This document shows, piece by piece, positions 1-7,846 of a stretch of DNA of 18,699 nt. The DNA is taken from assembly GCA_937891165.1 (NCBI GenBank), contig CALAEX010000246.1, forward strand, positions 1 to 18,699, read 5' to 3'. The DNA comes from an uncultured Lachnospiraceae bacterium. GTDB lineage: Bacteria > Bacillota > Clostridia > Lachnospirales > Lachnospiraceae. Below the pieces are notes generated by a model. It ran no database searches and had not been told where the DNA came from. It worked only from the letters and a program-made list of their open reading frames with translations. Every line of letters begins with the position of its first letter. The first letter of the stretch is position 1. Both the position numbers and the translations under genes were made by a program.

Positions 1-454
1 CACGAAACTCTGTAATTTTTTCTTTTACTTCTTCAAATGTAAGCCCTTTTTCTTTTAACTCTCTAAGTTTCAAAGCAATCAACATCTGACCACAAGAAGC
101 AGACTGGGAATCCACTACTTCAATTTTTACTTCTGGATGTTCCTCTAAATACATGGAACGAGCCAATACTGCACTATTATAAGAACCACTTAACTTACCT
201 GAAAGAGTAACGATATAGCATTCTTCCTGACCTTCAAATTCTTTCATATAACGCTCTGGAGAAGGACAAGCAGATTTTGGACACTCTGGACTTTGTTTCA
301 TCTTATCAATAAATACCTTTTGATTAAACGTTTCATCATCTATAAATTCTTCCCCTTCAATACTCAAAGTAAGTGGCACAAGACTGACAAAACTCTCTTT
401 TTTCATCTCATCTGTTAAATCTGTACAACTATCTCCAATAATTTTATACGACAT
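1..454 (-). CDS. DegV family protein, 5' part only
   Basis: This is the N-terminal 151 residues of a DegV-family protein; the gene runs off the left edge. DegV proteins are two-domain, fatty-acid-binding proteins (FakB in staphylococci hands fatty acids to the kinase FakA). The translation starts MSYKIIGDSCTDLTDE and shows the family landmarks: the GDSCTDL opening (residues 7-13), VPLTLSI, a SACPSPERYMKEF stretch, and LSGKLSGSYNSA, which matches the conserved ligand-contacting Ser/Gly loop. The start is the ATG at 452-454, preceded by a perfect GGAGGT five bases upstream. The gene has its own promoter and follows the htpG terminator, so it is a separate unit. The family is clear. The bound lipid and any FakA partner cannot be told from here. 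Confidence 0.9.
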   Translation of the reverse strand, partial: MSYKIIGDSCTDLTDEMKKESFVSLVPLTLSIEGEEFIDDETFNQKVFIDKMKQSPECPKSACPSPERYMKEFEGQEECYIVTLSGKLSGSYNSAVLARSMYLEEHPEVKIEVVDSQSASCGQMLIALKLRELKEKGLTFEEVKEKITEFR

Positions 455-513
455 AGTGACCTCCATAAAAATAGTTTTCCTCTACTTTTAACATAGTTTC
501 CATTACTACATTC

Positions 514-542
514 ATCATAGCACACTCTATCCTCATTCGCAA
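514..542 (-). promoter_or_regulatory. Promoter of the degV-family gene
   Basis: Reading the minus strand, TTGCGA (537-542) is followed after 17 bases by TATGAT (514-519). A TG lies one base before the -10 box, giving an extended -10. The start codon is about 60 bases downstream. The -35 matches consensus at four of six positions, the -10 at five of six. Confidence 0.55.
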
Positions 543-577
543 CAAAAAATTTCATCATTTTTTTCTAAAAATATAAC

Positions 578-616
578 AAAGACCCTACTCTGTTTAATGT
601 CTAGAGTAAGGTCTTT
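578..616 (-). terminator. Rho-independent terminator after htpG
   Basis: Arms AAAGACC plus TACTCT (578-591) and AGAGTA plus GGTCTTT (603-616) pair across one internal mismatch and an 11-base loop. The hairpin begins 12 bases after the htpG stop codon. On the minus strand it is followed by a U-rich stretch (TGTTATATTTTT). Confidence 0.75.
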
Positions 617-627
617 TATTCTTTATA

Positions 628-2610
628 TTATTTTGTAAGAAGCATCATAATGTCATTGGAACGTTCCACAAACTTTGTCATTGCTTCTGGCTCTAATGGT
701 CTATGTGCTAACAAAGCAAGGTCATACAACTGTTCACAAATCATAGTTGCGTGTTCGCCTTCTTTATTTTCACCAAGATATTTTACCAATGGATGATTTG
801 CATTTAACACAAGCTTTTCTCCGCCCATGCCCATAAACATATCATCGCCCATACCACTCATGCGGTACATCTTCATCATATCCTGCATTCTACGGCTTTC
901 TTCAGATAAAGTAATCATCGCAGAAACTTTTTCACTCTTAATCTTTTCCACTTTTACTTCTAACTTTTCTTTGTTTAATACTTTCTTAAACAATTCAGAA
1001 AGCTGTTCATTTAATGCAGTAATATCTTCACCCTTATCCTCTGTGAAACTATCGGTCAAATCAGCATCAATTCTTTGGAACTTCAAGTCCTGATTTTCAT
1101 ACTCTAACTGAGTAATAAATGGCTGGTCAATATTATGAGTTAACATCAAAGCATCAATACCATTTTCTTTAAACATATTGATATACTGGCTCTGCTGTTT
1201 TTCATCTGTTACATAGTAAACAGTATCCTTCTTTGGCTCTTTTGTATCCTCGGAAGCCTTATCATCTACCACTTCTGCTTCAATCTTTTCACCAGATTCA
1301 TCTACTGCTTCTGCACCTTCGCCCTTTGCTGCCTTTACATACTCTGGAAGTGTTACAAATTTACCTTCTAAATTCTTGAAAATAATGAAATTCTTCATCT
1401 TTTCACGGAATTTTTCATCCTTCAAACAACCAAACTTGATAAATGGAGAAATATCATCCCAGAACTTCTCATATTCTTCACGTTCTACTTTATACATACC
1501 AGAAAGCTTATCTGCTACTTTCTTTGTAATATAATCAGAAATCTTCTTTACAAAACCATCATTCTGTAATGCACTTCTAGATACATTTAATGGTAAATCT
1601 GGACAGTCAATGACACCCTTTAATAACATCAAAAATTCTGGAATAACTTCTTTAATGTTATCTGCGATAAATACCTGATTACTATATAACTTAATTGTAC
1701 CTTCTAAGCTATCATATTCTGTATTTAATTTAGGGAAATATAAAATACCCTTTAAATTAAATGGATAATCCATATTTAAATGAATCCAGAACAATGGCTC
1801 TTTATAATCCATAAATACATCACGATAAAACTTCTTGTATTCTTCCTCGGTACATTCATTTGGATGCTTATTCCAAAGTGGACTAGGCGTATTTAAAGGC
1901 TTTGGACCTTTCTTTTCTTCACTTACTTCGCCCTCTGTTTCATTTTCTTCTGTTGTATCTTCCTCTTCTTCTGGCTTATTTGCATTAGAAAAGTAAATTG
2001 GAATTGGCATAAAAGAACAATACTTTTCAATTACTTCTTTTGCACGATACTCATTAGAAAATTCATAACTATCTTCATTTAAGTAAAGTGTAATTGTAGT
2101 ACCTCGTTCTGCTTTATCACCATCGCTCATTTCAAAATCCATACCGCTTTCGGATTCCCAATGTACTGCTGTTGCACCTTCACGATAAGAAAGTGTATCA
2201 ATTGTTACACGGTCTGCTACCATAAAAGAAGAATAAAAACCAAGACCAAAATGACCAATAATTTGGTCTTCATTTGCTTTATCTTTATACTTATTCAAAA
2301 AGTCCTGTGCACCAGAAAACGCAATCTGATTAATGTATTCCTGTACTTCCTCAGAAGTCATACCAATACCATTATCAGTAAAAGTCAATGTCTTTTCTTC
2401 TGGATTTACAACGACCTGAATCTGATACTCATTGTCCTCTGCAACAGAAGCTTCTCCAATCATTTCTAACTTCTTTAACTTTGTAATTGCATCACAACCA
2501 TTAGAAATTAACTCACGGAAAAAGATATCATGGTCAGAATATAACCATTTTTTAATAATAGGAAAAATATTTTCGGAATTGATAGAAAGATTTCCCTTTA
2601 ATGTACTCAT
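628..2610 (-). CDS. htpG: HtpG, bacterial Hsp90 chaperone
   Basis: ATP-dependent cytosolic chaperone of the Hsp90 family, 660 residues (E. coli HtpG has 624). The GHKL ATPase domain shows ELISNGCDA (33-41, the Mg/ATP-binding Asn), DNGIGM (79-84) and the lid motif GHFGLGFYS (119-127). The middle domain carries LPLNVSRSALQND with the conserved Arg345. The C-terminal dimerisation domain ends at MMLLTK. Two charged insertions are visible: an acidic stretch at about 212-234 between the N and middle domains, and another at about 428-462. The 580-600 segment is very Met/Gly-rich. A ribosome site (AAAGGAG) lies upstream at a rather long 12-base distance, and no better in-frame start is seen. A CIRCE operator and a sigma-A-type promoter lie just upstream, which suggests HrcA-controlled heat-shock expression. 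Family assignment is certain. Confidence 0.97.
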   Translation of the reverse strand: MSTLKGNLSINSENIFPIIKKWLYSDHDIFFRELISNGCDAITKLKKLEMIGEASVAEDNEYQIQVVVNPEEKTLTFTDNGIGMTSEEVQEYINQIAFSGAQDFLNKYKDKANEDQIIGHFGLGFYSSFMVADRVTIDTLSYREGATAVHWESESGMDFEMSDGDKAERGTTITLYLNEDSYEFSNEYRAKEVIEKYCSFMPIPIYFSNANKPEEEEDTTEENETEGEVSEEKKGPKPLNTPSPLWNKHPNECTEEEYKKFYRDVFMDYKEPLFWIHLNMDYPFNLKGILYFPKLNTEYDSLEGTIKLYSNQVFIADNIKEVIPEFLMLLKGVIDCPDLPLNVSRSALQNDGFVKKISDYITKKVADKLSGMYKVEREEYEKFWDDISPFIKFGCLKDEKFREKMKNFIIFKNLEGKFVTLPEYVKAAKGEGAEAVDESGEKIEAEVVDDKASEDTKEPKKDTVYYVTDEKQQSQYINMFKENGIDALMLTHNIDQPFITQLEYENQDLKFQRIDADLTDSFTEDKGEDITALNEQLSELFKKVLNKEKLEVKVEKIKSEKVSAMITLSEESRRMQDMMKMYRMSGMGDDMFMGMGGEKLVLNANHPLVKYLGENKEGEHATMICEQLYDLALLAHRPLEPEAMTKFVERSNDIMMLLTK

Positions 2611-2694
2611 AATAATAATAAACTCCTTTCGTTCCTTTTACTGCTCTTTCTAAAATCCAAGCATCCCACTAGAATGTCTTGTACTATGTCATAT

Positions 2695-2723
2695 ACTATA
2701 ATACCTTTTCCTCAAAAAGTCAA
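2695..2723 (-). promoter_or_regulatory. Promoter of htpG
   Basis: On the minus strand TTGACT (2718-2723) and TATAGT (2695-2700) are separated by exactly 17 bases, a near-consensus vegetative promoter. The leader to the htpG ATG is about 80 bases. The -35 box lies eight bases downstream of the CIRCE element. Confidence 0.75.
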
Positions 2724-2728
2724 GAAAA

Positions 2729-2761
2729 ATATTAGCACTCATTTTTACTGAGTGCTAATAT
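2729..2761 (-). promoter_or_regulatory. CIRCE operator (HrcA site), also terminator-shaped
   Basis: TTAGCACTC (2732-2740), nine bases, then GAGTGCTAA (2750-2758) is an exact match to the CIRCE consensus bound by the heat-shock repressor HrcA. The symmetry extends to 13-bp arms (2729-2741 and 2749-2761) with a 7-base loop. Read on the minus strand the hairpin starts three bases after the TGA of the upstream gene and is followed by TTTTCTTGACTTTTT, so it also has the form of a rho-independent terminator for that gene. It lies upstream of the htpG -35 box rather than downstream of the transcription start. The CIRCE identity is seen directly; control of htpG is inferred. Confidence 0.93.
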
Positions 2762-2764
2762 CAT

Positions 2765-3256
2765 TCATTCTTGCTCCACCACAATCTCCATTTGGTGCAA
2801 CAGTCTCTTTACTTCTACGTCCCAAACTTCTTCCAGTATCCTATCCAACGTAAAAATATTTCTTGCCATTCCTGTAATGATTCGTCCTACGCCATGCTCA
2901 AATCTAATCTGCAAAAAAAGTGTCGGATTATCTTCTCCTATAGCAACAGCTTCTCGAAGCAATAATTCATCCCTCTGTTCTTTTGTTAAAAACAAAGTAA
3001 AAGAAAACGAAAGTGGTGTTCTCTTTCCTTTTACTAATTCAAAAATAACAGGTTTCACTTCTTTCCAAAACACATATTCTTGTGTAATCTGTTCTTGCTC
3101 TTTTGCCTCAAAATATTCTAGAAACTGCTTTCCTTGAAAGCGAAATTCCATATTTGTTCGTAAAAATCCTTCTTTTAATAAAAAAGAATCAAAGGAATCT
3201 CCTTTTAACAATTTTGCCATACATCGATTCATCTCTAGTATTTTCAATGAAATCAA
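2765..3256 (-). CDS. Small protein resembling DUF5721, function unknown
   Basis: A 163-residue soluble protein with no signal peptide or membrane segment. It resembles, from memory, the DUF5721 family of Lachnospiraceae: an N-terminal MISLKIL with LLKGDSFDSFLLKEG, a central aromatic stretch around ITQEYVFWKEVKPVIFELVKGKRTPLSFSF (about 78-106), and a C-terminal helix. I know no biochemical role. The start is a TTG (3254-3256) with a good site (AAAGGA) eight bases upstream. The next in-frame ATG is residue 9 and has no ribosome site. It is the last gene of the unit, 27 bases after the TraX-family gene, and ends at the CIRCE/terminator hairpin. The reading frame and start are well supported; the family name is tentative. 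Confidence 0.75.
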   Translation of the reverse strand: MISLKILEMNRCMAKLLKGDSFDSFLLKEGFLRTNMEFRFQGKQFLEYFEAKEQEQITQEYVFWKEVKPVIFELVKGKRTPLSFSFTLFLTKEQRDELLLREAVAIGEDNPTLFLQIRFEHGVGRIITGMARNIFTLDRILEEVWDVEVKRLLHQMEIVVEQE

Positions 3257-3283
3257 TTTTTTCTTCCTTTCTACAAAAAAATA

Positions 3284-4030
3284 TTATAAAAAGCGGACCA
3301 GTAATCCAAGCATAAAATAAACAACAGGATATACTAAATAAAAACACCATCTACGGACTATTGTTTTTTTCCCTTCTGTTCCTTGATAAAACCAAAGTAA
3401 ACAAAGACTAAATGCTGGAATAATAGAAAAAATACCGATTCCCCTCAGAAATAATAAATATAAGATGCTAACTAAAACAAGCGAAAACCACCGATTACCA
3501 TAACATACATACAATGCAATTATCACTAAAATACCCAAACTTCCCTGCTCTAATTGCAATAATATAACAATAATAGTTACTATTACATATAACGCTAACG
3601 TAATTAGATTATAACTAAAAGTTCCTACTGTTATATAATTCCCTAATACTTCTACTAAATAAATGATAAAAAGCCCTATTATCAAAGTAAAAAAATAATT
3701 TTGTGGATATGTCCCATAAGAAGCTAATTCTTGTCCATATAAAGCAATATCCATCAAAATTTCTGCAACAATTCCAGCTAAACATAAACGACCTAAAAAC
3801 AATAGCCGATTAGATGTTTTTTTTGCTCCTTCTACTAAAAGAAAGGCCGCTAGCGGAAATGCCCCTAAATAAAGAATATATCCTAAGTAATACAATCCCA
3901 TCTGCCATGGCAGCGGTTTAGAACCGCTGCCAATGATAAACTGATATATAAACTGTCTAAGAGCTTCTCCTACTATCATCATAGAAACTGAAATACTTTT
4001 TAAATGAACCGATTTAAGCGATAGTTTCAC
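3284..4030 (-). CDS. TraX-family integral membrane protein
   Basis: A 248-residue, strongly hydrophobic protein with about eight predicted membrane spans, matching the TraX family. TraX of the F plasmid N-acetylates pilin; chromosomal Firmicute members are thought to be membrane acyltransferase-like proteins of unknown substrate. Family landmarks are FPLAAFLLVEG followed by KKTSNRLLFLGRL (58-82), and the NYFFTLIIGL span (111-120). The polar His/Asp of classical TraX first helices is not obvious here. The start is a GTG (4028-4030) inside the end of the GlgX-like gene, with a 17-base overlap, and has a GAGGAG site 10 bases upstream. This implies translational coupling. No conjugation genes are nearby, so a role in pilin modification is unlikely. 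Confidence 0.8.
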   Translation of the reverse strand: MKLSLKSVHLKSISVSMMIVGEALRQFIYQFIIGSGSKPLPWQMGLYYLGYILYLGAFPLAAFLLVEGAKKTSNRLLFLGRLCLAGIVAEILMDIALYGQELASYGTYPQNYFFTLIIGLFIIYLVEVLGNYITVGTFSYNLITLALYVIVTIIVILLQLEQGSLGILVIIALYVCYGNRWFSLVLVSILYLLFLRGIGIFSIIPAFSLCLLWFYQGTEGKKTIVRRWCFYLVYPVVYFMLGLLVRFL

Positions 4031-5993
4031 AAAGTTCTAACTCCTCTTGCTCTTCGATTTGCAAATCTGCATCTTCTACCATTTCTTCTATTTCAGGTTC
4101 TATCTTTTTTTCCTCTGGTACACTTTTTAATACCATAATACTTCTAGCTTCCATCTCAAGACTTTGACCAACTTTTTTCCCTATGGTTTCTTTTTCGCTA
4201 GTGCTTAAAATAACTTCCCAATCCATATGTTCCATCACTGGAAGTTCAAATTCATGGGCTTTCCAATGCATATTAAATACAATATAAAAACTATCCTCAA
4301 ACGTTCTATCAGGCTTTCTTACATAATGTCCACAGTATAAAAACGCTGCTAAACGATTATAAGAAGAATAGTCTATTTGCCAAGGTGTAACACCATGTAA
4401 CGATACTTCTGGCCAACCACAAGAAATAAAATCTGTTTCTTTTAATTCTCTGTCCATCGTAAATAATGGATGAGCCTTTCTAAAAGCAATCAATTCTTTT
4501 ACATACTCAAAAAATTCTTTATTTTTTTGAAGAAGCTTCCAATTTACCCAAGAAATAGCATTATCTTGACAATAAGCATTGTTATTTCCCTTTTTTGTTC
4601 TTCCAAACTCATCTCCACCAAGTAACATTGGAGTGCCTTGAGATAAGAATAAAAGTGCCATTGCATTTTTCATCATCTGAAGTCGCAAACTTTGAATTTT
4701 AGGCTTTCTCGTTGCTCCTTCTTCTCCACAATTCCAACTACAATTATATTCTGTACCATCTTTTCCATGTTCTCCATTTGCTTCATTATGACGTACATCA
4801 TAAGAATACAAATCTGCCAATGTAAAGCCATTATGGTCAGTCAAATAGTGAATTCGCCCCATATCAATTCTACGATATTTCATATAATGACATAGTGCAG
4901 CAACTAAATTTTCATCTCCTTTTAAATACCGTCTCATTTCCATGCAAAAATTATCTCGATATTCTAAAAACCTTGAAGGATACTTTCCTTTTAACCAATC
5001 AGGTACATCAGATACCATAAATGCTGTCTTTTGCAAATAAGCATCTCCTGCTATTAAAGTAACTGGTAAAACCGAATCATTGATATGAAATCCATCAATT
5101 CCATAACAACGTACCCAGTGTCTTAGACAATCCAACATATAACTTTGGCTACAGTCTGCTCCAAACATCATTTCCAAATAGACATCAATTCCTGCTTCAT
5201 GGAATTTTTCTACCATATACTGTACTTCTTCTATTACCTTTCCACTATTTACAGCATAAGATGCCTTTGGTGCAAAATAATATGCAGAAGATGTATATCC
5301 CCAATAATTTACTTTCTTTGGAGTTTCCTTTTTTTCTTGCTTTGTTATTTCTTTTACTTCTTTTTGTCCAAGATACATTCTCTCTGGTTGTCCAATAATG
5401 ACACTATGTTGCTGTTTATGAGCATCTTCTAACTCATCAAATTCTATCACTGGCATTAACAATATAGCATTGATACCTAGTTCTTTTAAATAAGGAATCT
5501 TTTCTGTTAATCCTATAAAAGTTCCTTTCTTTTTTACGCCAGAATTAGACATTTTAGTAAATCCTCTGACATGTGCTTTATATAAAATCAATTCAGAAGG
5601 CTCATGTCGCTTATATGGAATTGTTTCTTTTTGTTCTAGTGCAAATACTTCACCTCGAACATAGTTCGGCTCTTCTCCAAATCGTTCTCTACCATTCACT
5701 TTAATTGCATATGGGTCACAGACATAAGTTTCTCCTGTTTGATATAAATACTCATATCCTGTATGCCCCAATTTCTTTGGAATTGCAACAGAAATTGAAA
5801 AAACACCGGAAGCCGAGGGGTTCATAGGAATTACTTCTGTTGGTGTCTGTTCTCCCTTTTTATACAAGACAAGATTACAAGAAGAACTTTTCGGCATAGA
5901 TACTGCAAACTGATAACTATTATTTTGTAGTGATATACCAAGTGGCATATCTTTTCCTTGCTTTACCACGAATCCCTTTTTTTCTTTTTCCAT
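4014..5993 (-). CDS. GlgX/isoamylase-like GH13 protein, probably catalytically inactive
   Basis: A 659-residue protein with the architecture of a glycogen-debranching enzyme: a CBM48/isoamylase N domain (about 15-110), a GH13 barrel (about 135-510) and a C-terminal beta domain (about 545-625). A Glu-rich tail (626-659) follows. GlgX-specific segments are well kept: NYWGYTSSAYYFAPKASY (229-246), NEANGEHGKDGT (403-414) and LLGGDEFGRT (457-466). The catalytic regions are not. Region I has EMMFGAD instead of DVVYNH. Region II has GFHIND, with Asn305 in place of the nucleophile Asp and His303 for the invariant Arg. Region III has FMVSD near 325-329, where IAE is expected. Region IV reads DHNGF, with Asn388 for the stabilising Asp. 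The protein is therefore probably a pseudoenzyme, perhaps glycogen-binding or regulatory (inference). The ATG start has GAGG five bases upstream. It lies 73 bases after the ABC-F gene with no clear terminator between. Confidence 0.88.
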   Translation of the reverse strand: MEKEKKGFVVKQGKDMPLGISLQNNSYQFAVSMPKSSSCNLVLYKKGEQTPTEVIPMNPSASGVFSISVAIPKKLGHTGYEYLYQTGETYVCDPYAIKVNGRERFGEEPNYVRGEVFALEQKETIPYKRHEPSELILYKAHVRGFTKMSNSGVKKKGTFIGLTEKIPYLKELGINAILLMPVIEFDELEDAHKQQHSVIIGQPERMYLGQKEVKEITKQEKKETPKKVNYWGYTSSAYYFAPKASYAVNSGKVIEEVQYMVEKFHEAGIDVYLEMMFGADCSQSYMLDCLRHWVRCYGIDGFHINDSVLPVTLIAGDAYLQKTAFMVSDVPDWLKGKYPSRFLEYRDNFCMEMRRYLKGDENLVAALCHYMKYRRIDMGRIHYLTDHNGFTLADLYSYDVRHNEANGEHGKDGTEYNCSWNCGEEGATRKPKIQSLRLQMMKNAMALLFLSQGTPMLLGGDEFGRTKKGNNNAYCQDNAISWVNWKLLQKNKEFFEYVKELIAFRKAHPLFTMDRELKETDFISCGWPEVSLHGVTPWQIDYSSYNRLAAFLYCGHYVRKPDRTFEDSFYIVFNMHWKAHEFELPVMEHMDWEVILSTSEKETIGKKVGQSLEMEARSIMVLKSVPEEKKIEPEIEEMVEDADLQIEEQEELELCETIA

Positions 5994-6066
5994 TCTAACC
6001 TCAATTCTGAGAGCTTTTATTTTTATGTCTTTTCCTTAGAAGCTATACGCTCTCGATTATTTTAGC

Positions 6067-7704
6067 TTAGTCTTCTGCTTCTCCTTCAATTACTGTTAAA
6101 ATCGCTCTCTTTCGAGCCATTTCATCACTTTCAAGGTATTCATCATACGTTGTTACCTTATCAATCAGACTTCCACCCGGAACAATTTCCATAATACGAT
6201 TTGCTACCGTTTGAATAAACTGATGGTCTAATGCTGTAAATAACACAACACCAGGGAACTTAATCATACCATTATTCAACGCAGTAATTGATTCCATATC
6301 TAAATGATTTGTAGGTTCATCCATTACTAATACATTAGAACCCATAATCATCATTTTTGATAACATAACTCTTACTTTTTCACCACCAGATAATACATTA
6401 ACTTTCTTTACGCCTTCTTCTCCTGCAAATAACATTCTACCAAGGAAACCACGTACGTAGGTTACATCCTTTTCTGGTGAAAATGGCATCAAGAAATCTA
6501 CAATCGTTTCATCTACAGAGAACATTTGTGTATTATCCTTTGGAAAATATGCCTGTGTTGTTGTAATACCCCATTTAAATGAGCCAGAATCTGGTTCTAA
6601 TTCTCCCATTAAAATCTTAAATAATGTAGTTGCTGCCAACGTATTACTTCCAACAAATGCAATCTTATCTTCACGATTTACAATAAAAGAAACATTATCT
6701 AATACCTTAACACCATTGATTGTCTTAGAAAGATTAGTTACAGTCAACACTTCATTTCCAATTTCTCTTGATGGACGAAAATCAATGTAAGGATATTTTC
6801 TGGAAGAAGGACGAATATCATCCAATTCAATTTTTTCCAAAGCTCTCTTTCTAGAAGTTGCCTGTTTAGACTTAGAAGCATTTGCAGAGAATCTTTGAAT
6901 AAATTCTTGTAATTCCTTAATCTTTTCTTCTTTCTTCTTATTTGCTTCTTTCATCTGTTTTACCATTAACTGGCTAGACTCATACCAAAAATCATAGTTA
7001 CCAGCATAAAGCTGAATCTTTGCATAATCAATATCCGCAATATGCGTACAAACTTTATTTAAAAAGTAACGGTCATGAGATACTACAATAACTGTATTTT
7101 CAAAATTAATCAAAAATTCTTCTAACCAACGAATCGCCTCTAAATCCAAATGGTTTGTAGGCTCGTCCAATAATAAAATATCAGGATTTCCAAATAATGC
7201 CTGTGCCAATAATACTTTAACCTTTTGTGCACCATTTAAATCACTCATCAAAGCATAGTGTAACTCTGTATCAATACCAAGACCATTTAATAAAGTAGCA
7301 GCATCTGACTCTGCTTCCCAACCATTTAAATTAGCAAACTCTGCTTCTAATTCACTTGCTTTAATACCATCTTCTTCTGTAAAATCTTCTTTTGCATAGA
7401 TTGTATCTTTTTCTAACATAATATCATACAATCTCTGGTTACCCATAATAACTGTACTAAGTACATCATATGCATCATACTTAAAGTGGTCCTGCTGTAA
7501 GAAAGAAAGTCTTTGACCAGGAGTAATCACTACTTCTCCTTTACTTGGCTCTAATTGTCCATTTAAAATTTTTAAAAAAGTAGACTTTCCTGCACCATTT
7601 GCACCAATTAAACCATAACAATTTCCTTCTGTAAATTTAATATTTACATCTTCAAACAACGCACGTTTTCCAAGACGTAACGTTACATTACAAGCTTGTA
7701 TCAT
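6067..7704 (-). CDS. ABC-F family ATPase, YkpA/YbiT type
   Basis: A soluble tandem-ATPase protein of the ABC-F family, which acts on ribosomes rather than in membranes (translation factors and ribosome-protection proteins). I take the ATG at 7702-7704 as the start, because GGAGG lies five bases upstream; an in-frame ATG four codons earlier has no ribosome site. Counting from that earlier ATG, domain 1 has Walker A GANGAGKST (38-46), LNGAQ (160-164) where LSGGQ is usual, and Walker B LLLDEPTNHLD with SHD (213-215). The charged linker (about 250-300) is ABC-F-like. Domain 2 has a degenerate Walker A GSNTLAATT (356-364, no Lys), LSGGE (442-446), Walker B VLVMDEP, and ALD where the SHD switch is expected. 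Overall resemblance, including the YFPKDN segment (390-395), is to the YkpA/YbiT branch. No antibiotic-resistance role is implied. It heads a probable operon with the GlgX-like, TraX-family and DUF5721-like genes. Confidence 0.93.
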   Translation of the reverse strand: MIQACNVTLRLGKRALFEDVNIKFTEGNCYGLIGANGAGKSTFLKILNGQLEPSKGEVVITPGQRLSFLQQDHFKYDAYDVLSTVIMGNQRLYDIMLEKDTIYAKEDFTEEDGIKASELEAEFANLNGWEAESDAATLLNGLGIDTELHYALMSDLNGAQKVKVLLAQALFGNPDILLLDEPTNHLDLEAIRWLEEFLINFENTVIVVSHDRYFLNKVCTHIADIDYAKIQLYAGNYDFWYESSQLMVKQMKEANKKKEEKIKELQEFIQRFSANASKSKQATSRKRALEKIELDDIRPSSRKYPYIDFRPSREIGNEVLTVTNLSKTINGVKVLDNVSFIVNREDKIAFVGSNTLAATTLFKILMGELEPDSGSFKWGITTTQAYFPKDNTQMFSVDETIVDFLMPFSPEKDVTYVRGFLGRMLFAGEEGVKKVNVLSGGEKVRVMLSKMMIMGSNVLVMDEPTNHLDMESITALNNGMIKFPGVVLFTALDHQFIQTVANRIMEIVPGGSLIDKVTTYDEYLESDEMARKRAILTVIEGEAED

Positions 7705-7726
7705 GTTTTCCTCCATTAAAATTTTT

Positions 7727-7764
7727 ATTATATCAATCTTACCTTATTCTTTGCTTTTTGTAAA
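7727..7764 (-). promoter_or_regulatory. Promoter of the ABC-F gene
   Basis: On the minus strand TTTACA (7759-7764) is followed after 17 bases by TAAGAT (7736-7741). A little further on, TGATATAAT (-10 box at 7727-7732) forms an alternative extended -10. Either would place the start of transcription 15-35 bases before the GGAGG ribosome site. Confidence 0.5.
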
Positions 7765-7792
7765 GCACCCCATTTTCCTAATTCTATAACAG

Positions 7793-7828
7793 AAAAGGTA
7801 CTCTAAACCTCCATTTAGAGCACCTTTT
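7793..7828 (-). terminator. Terminator after mscS
   Basis: Arms AAAAGGTACTCTAAA (7793-7807) and TTTAGAGCACCTTTT (7814-7828) form a 15-bp stem with a single G-U wobble on the minus-strand RNA and a 6-base loop. It begins 18 bases after the mscS stop and closes the manA-glgB-mscS unit. The A-rich and T-rich arm ends could also let it work for transcription from the other strand. Confidence 0.82.
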
Positions 7829-7846
7829 ATTGTTTTTAAAGAAATT

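Noticed and set aside
827..1093. Plus-strand open frames over htpG, glgB and other genes (for example 827-1093, 8736-9032 and 14972-15388)
   Set aside because: They lie opposite well-recognised genes, have no ribosome sites or domain content, and have the low-complexity composition expected of antisense shadows.
3284..4030. TraX-family gene as evidence of a conjugative element
   Set aside because: No relaxase, coupling protein or pilus gene is nearby, and chromosomal TraX-family proteins occur widely in Firmicutes outside conjugative elements.
6009..6054. Inverted repeat GAGAGC/GCTCTC between the ABC-F and GlgX-like genes as a terminator
   Set aside because: The arms are only 6 bp with a 34-base loop and no T-run follows, so it does not look like a terminator.
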